DNA from: Planctomycetota bacterium
GTDB taxonomy: Bacteria > Planctomycetota > UBA8108 > UBA1146 > JAJFFE01
Assembly (NCBI GenBank): GCA_020425835.1
Contig: JAGQRC010000123.1
Coordinates: 1-8,132, forward strand
Length of the DNA stretch: 8,132 nt
Direction of reading: 5' to 3'
Each line of letters begins with the position of its first letter. Position 1 is the stretch's first letter. Below, in pieces: positions 5,356 through 8,132 of this stretch. The notes below the pieces were generated by a model. It did no database searches. It saw nothing but the letters and a program-made list of their open reading frames with translations, and was not told the origin of the DNA. The position numbers and the translations under genes are program-made.

Positions 5356-8064
5356 CAGACCGTCGTCCTCGGATCGTCCGGGGCCGAATCGAGCCTCGTC
5401 GGCGTCGGCCCGGCGCCGTGCCCTTGGATCGTCCAGGAGGGGGGGCTGATGACCTGCACCTACTTCGTCGCCCTCGACCCGCCCGATCCCGGCGTCGAGG
5501 TCTGCCTCGGCATCCTCGGGGCGCTCCCGCCCGGTTTCACCGTGACCACGGCCAACCCCGCGTGCGGACCGAGCGAAGCGACCATCGAGATCCAGTGCGC
5601 GCCGGGATACTGCGACTCCGGGAGCTATCCGGTCGAGCTGTACTACTCGGTCGCCGGCACCCCGACTCCCGCGCCGCAGACGTTGACGGTCCTCGATCTG
5701 CCGCGCCTCCCGACGATCGACTCGGTCGACAGCGATGGGTTCGACGCCGGGGACCTGGTGACCGTGAACATCACCTATACCGATCCCGACGCGGTCGAGT
5801 GTGGCGACCCCTACGTCGGACTGACCCTGGCCCCGGGGACCCCCGGAACACTGGTCGACAATTTCGATGGCACCGCCGTCTGGACCTGGGACACCGTTGG
5901 GATCGATGCGGGACTGTACGAATACTCGATGATCCTCGACGACCCGTTCGGACCGCCCCAGATCGTGCCACTGTCGCTGCGCCTGCGCGAGCCGCCCAAG
6001 CGCTGGGTCCAACTATCGGCGTTCCTCTGGGACATCCACGTCGACGACGACATGGACGGATTCCTCCGGGGCGACGGGGAGTTGCAGTGGCTCTCCTGGG
6101 CGCGTCTCTCCGGCGAGCCGGCGGACCGCGCCTACACGACCGTGAACCAGAAGGAGTTCTCGGTCGAGGACGGGATGACCCAGGGCATCACCGAGCTGAT
6201 CTTCGAGCGGAAGCTCTGCTGCCGGCCCTTGAGCTGCCCGATCCCGAGTCTCGAGATCGTCCTGCACTTCTGGGACGACGACAACGACACCGTCGCCAAG
6301 ACCGGGAAGATCCTCGAGAAGCTCGCGACACCGATCGGCGGCGCCACGTCGCCGTTGGGCGGCCTCTCGGCGGCGGCGATCGGTGCGATCCTCACCGAGG
6401 TGGGCGACCCCTCGCGCGATGAGCTCGGCACCTTTCGATCCCTCGGTCTCCCCGTTCCGTTCCAACCGTTCCAGTGCACGTTCGGGCCGACGATCCCGGG
6501 AATGCCCGGGGACCCCGATCCGATCTGTCACGAGATCAAGCTCGATGGTGGCGCCGGGGCGTCGAACGGCTGGATCAAGTTGAACTGGAAGTCGATCGAC
6601 CTCGGACCGTGCACGGAGCAGTCCGATCCCGTCGGAGACTCGTCGTCGACCACTCCGAGCGACGACCTGTCGAAGGCGGAGATGTCGCAGCCCAGCGATC
6701 GCGAGCTCCGGCTCGGGGCCATCGTCGCCGGGGACGCGTTCGACATCGTGCCCGACGGCGAGACGCGGGAGATCTCGTTCGGTCTCGACACGGACACCGA
6801 TCCATCGACCGGGTACCCGCTCGCTCCGCTCCTCGGCAGCGAGTTCCGCGTGAATGTCCGGCTCGAGGGCGTCGGCGGCGGAACGGTGGTCTCGGTCACG
6901 CTCTTCCAGTGGACGGGGTCGAGCTGGATGGACCTCGGGGTCCTGCCCTGGCACGTCGACGTCTTCACCGATCGCGTCGAGGTCGTCATCGACCGAGCGG
7001 ACATCGGGGCTCCTCCGGAGGTGTCGTTCCAAGTGCAGATCCTGCGCAACGGGATCGAGACCGATCACTCGCCGAACGATCCGGATGTCATCCATTACAT
7101 CCCGTCGTCGGTCGACGCGACACCACCGACGGTGACCGCCGTGGAGTTCCATCGCGAGATCGAGGGACCGATCGAGTCGATCGTCGTCCGCTTCTCCGAG
7201 CCGGTCGTCGCCGACTTCTCCGCTCCGGGAACGCTGCCGTTCGACGTCGCCGCCAACTACGCCGTGACCCGGGACTACCGTACGGTCACCTTCGACCTCC
7301 TCGATCCGCTGTCCCCCGGTTTCCGGACCCTGTCCCTCGCGGGCGTCACCGACTTCGCCGGCAACCCGCTCGACGGCAACGACGACGGTGTCGCCGGCGA
7401 CCCCCACGTCCGGGAGTTCTTCGCCGAGGATCGATCGATCCTCCCGACCGACGCGCTCGGCGAGTATCGCAATGTCTTCACCACGGCGGACTCGATCCAC
7501 GTCGTGGCCGACGGGCTCCCGCCGTCGACGACCATCGCCTTCGCGGTGGTCGTCCGCGGCCCGCTGGTCGACGGCAATCCGATCTTCGACGTGACGGATC
7601 AGGGGGTCACGTTCGTGGAGACCGACGCGCTCGGGTCCGTCGACGTGACCTCGTTGGGATCGATCACCGACGACGGCGAGTACACGCTGATCGTCGACCT
7701 GGATCTCGACGGCGTCTACGACGAGGGACTCGACCGGATCTGGCGGGAGGTGGGGATCGGCATCAACGTGGAGGAGGCCCCCCCGGCGTTCCGGCGAGGC
7801 GATGCCAATGCGGACGGTCTGTTCAACATCTCCGATGCGATCTTCACGCTGTCGGCCCTGTTCACGCCGGGCGCGCCGGGACCCGGCTGCCTGGCGGCCG
7901 CGGACTCGAACGACGATGAGACCTTCACGATCGCCGACGCCATCTTCACGTTGAGCGCCTTGTTCGCGGCCGGCTCGCCCCCACCCCCGCCGCCCGGTGT
8001 GTCCAGCTGCGGACCCGATCCGACGGTCGGAATCGGTTGCGACGCGTACTCCGCTTGTCCGTGA
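5284..8064 (+). CDS. Secreted multidomain protein with C-terminal dockerin-type repeats
   Basis: A 926-residue exported protein of unknown specific function. Regions by eye: signal peptide 1-24; Cys-rich beta domain about 25-138; Ig-like domain about 139-237 with the characteristic DNFDGTAVWTWD stretch; unrecognised region about 239-447 with acidic loops D254-D258 and FWDDDND at 329-335; beta-sandwich of carbohydrate-binding or DOMON-like appearance about 448-608 (ISFGLDTDTDPSTGY); SbsA-type Ig-like domain about 610-697 (IVVRFSEPV, DFAGNPLDG); further beta region about 700-830; two dockerin-type calcium loops at D840-D851 and D874-D885; proline-rich linker; tail with three Cys. No catalytic domain is visible, so binding, adhesion or a structural surface role is likelier than an enzyme. 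Many Cys residues fit disulfides outside the cytoplasm. It is divergent from the macroglobulin gene. The secretion and dockerin calls are firm; the middle domain names are tentative. Confidence 0.92.
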   Translation: MLLRPCVLTLVALGVLGISSGSIAQTVVLGSSGAESSLVGVGPAPCPWIVQEGGLMTCTYFVALDPPDPGVEVCLGILGALPPGFTVTTANPACGPSEATIEIQCAPGYCDSGSYPVELYYSVAGTPTPAPQTLTVLDLPRLPTIDSVDSDGFDAGDLVTVNITYTDPDAVECGDPYVGLTLAPGTPGTLVDNFDGTAVWTWDTVGIDAGLYEYSMILDDPFGPPQIVPLSLRLREPPKRWVQLSAFLWDIHVDDDMDGFLRGDGELQWLSWARLSGEPADRAYTTVNQKEFSVEDGMTQGITELIFERKLCCRPLSCPIPSLEIVLHFWDDDNDTVAKTGKILEKLATPIGGATSPLGGLSAAAIGAILTEVGDPSRDELGTFRSLGLPVPFQPFQCTFGPTIPGMPGDPDPICHEIKLDGGAGASNGWIKLNWKSIDLGPCTEQSDPVGDSSSTTPSDDLSKAEMSQPSDRELRLGAIVAGDAFDIVPDGETREISFGLDTDTDPSTGYPLAPLLGSEFRVNVRLEGVGGGTVVSVTLFQWTGSSWMDLGVLPWHVDVFTDRVEVVIDRADIGAPPEVSFQVQILRNGIETDHSPNDPDVIHYIPSSVDATPPTVTAVEFHREIEGPIESIVVRFSEPVVADFSAPGTLPFDVAANYAVTRDYRTVTFDLLDPLSPGFRTLSLAGVTDFAGNPLDGNDDGVAGDPHVREFFAEDRSILPTDALGEYRNVFTTADSIHVVADGLPPSTTIAFAVVVRGPLVDGNPIFDVTDQGVTFVETDALGSVDVTSLGSITDDGEYTLIVDLDLDGVYDEGLDRIWREVGIGINVEEAPPAFRRGDANADGLFNISDAIFTLSALFTPGAPGPGCLAAADSNDDETFTIADAIFTLSALFAAGSPPPPPPGVSSCGPDPTVGIGCDAYSACP
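7801..7965 (+). repeat. Two dockerin-type calcium-loop repeats
   Basis: The segments 7801-7863 and 7903-7965 encode D840-F860 and D874-F894, offset by 102 bases. Both keep Asp at loop position 1, Asn at 3, Asp at 5 and Asp at 12, the calcium ligands of type I dockerins, followed by an identical DAIFTLSALF helix. The second loop has Glu instead of Gly at position 6. Codons differ between copies, so the duplication is old. Confidence 0.85.
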
Positions 8065-8101
8065 TTCGAGACGGGGATTCGAGACGGGGAATCGAGACCC
8101 G
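8064..8101 (+). repeat. 13-bp tandem repeat at the stop codon
   Basis: ATTCGAGACGGGG occurs twice head to tail at 8064-8076 and 8077-8089, followed by a diverged third unit at 8090-8101 (AATCGAGACCCG). The first copy begins at the last base of the TGA stop codon. The third unit overlaps the 5' arm of the following hairpin. It probably arose by replication slippage; no function is evident. Confidence 0.75.
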
Positions 8102-8129
8102 TGTGGCGGGAGGGGGCTCGCCGCACGGG
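8098..8129 (+). terminator. Strong GC hairpin, probable terminator of the dockerin-type gene
   Basis: CCCGTGTGGCGGG (8098-8110) pairs with CTCGCCGCACGGG (8117-8129) over 13 bp with two G-U wobbles, closing a six-base loop AGGGGG. It starts 33 bases after the stop codon. The window ends three bases later, so a U-tract cannot be checked. The position and stem strength favour transcription termination or 3' end protection. Confidence 0.65.
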
Positions 8130-8132
8130 GCA

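Noticed and set aside
6013..7500. Minus-strand open frame of 495 codons
   Set aside because: Antisense to the dockerin-type gene, with an Arg, Asp, Glu and Val-rich low-complexity translation; the plus strand encodes recognisable domains.

Overview
The window is GC-rich bacterial DNA carrying two large, divergently transcribed genes for exported proteins and a 391-base intergenic region between them. The right-hand protein ends in two dockerin-type calcium-loop repeats (DAIFTLSALF occurs in both copies), a proline-rich linker and a short Cys tail (CGPDPT, GC, SAC). From memory, this tail is common in secreted proteins of Planctomycetota, so I suggest a planctomycete or close relative. No database search was possible.

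Left, minus strand, positions 4892 to 1: one uninterrupted reading frame of 1630 codons that runs off the left edge. It encodes a bacterial alpha-2-macroglobulin-like protein with an N-terminal membrane anchor or signal sequence, stacked beta-sandwich (MG) domains, a bait-region domain, an A2M core domain and an intact thioester motif (Cys1343-Ala-Glu-Gln1346) followed by the start of the alpha/alpha thioester domain. The C-terminus lies outside the window. Long open frames on the plus strand opposite this gene are antisense by-products of its codon bias.

Middle, 4893 to 5283: divergent control region. It has a perfect 10-bp inverted repeat (arms 5012-5021 and 5035-5044) and, just before the right-hand gene, three overlapping stem-forming elements. 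One is a perfect 8-bp hairpin whose 3' arm contains the Shine-Dalgarno sequence. The arrangement looks like a possible translational switch. I saw no convincing sigma-70 promoter and no small gene.

Right, plus strand, 5284 to 8064: a 926-residue secreted multidomain protein with a signal peptide, Cys-rich N-terminal beta domain, Ig-like domain, an unrecognised acidic and Cys-containing middle region, a beta-sandwich domain, a second Ig-like domain, a further beta-rich region and the dockerin-type C-terminus. It is followed by a 13-bp tandem repeat and a strong GC hairpin that is probably the terminator; the window ends there.

Both products act outside the cytoplasm. The macroglobulin would trap proteases in the cell envelope. 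The dockerin-type protein is probably exported and assembled or anchored through its C-terminus. That they share regulation through the intergenic region is an inference from position only.
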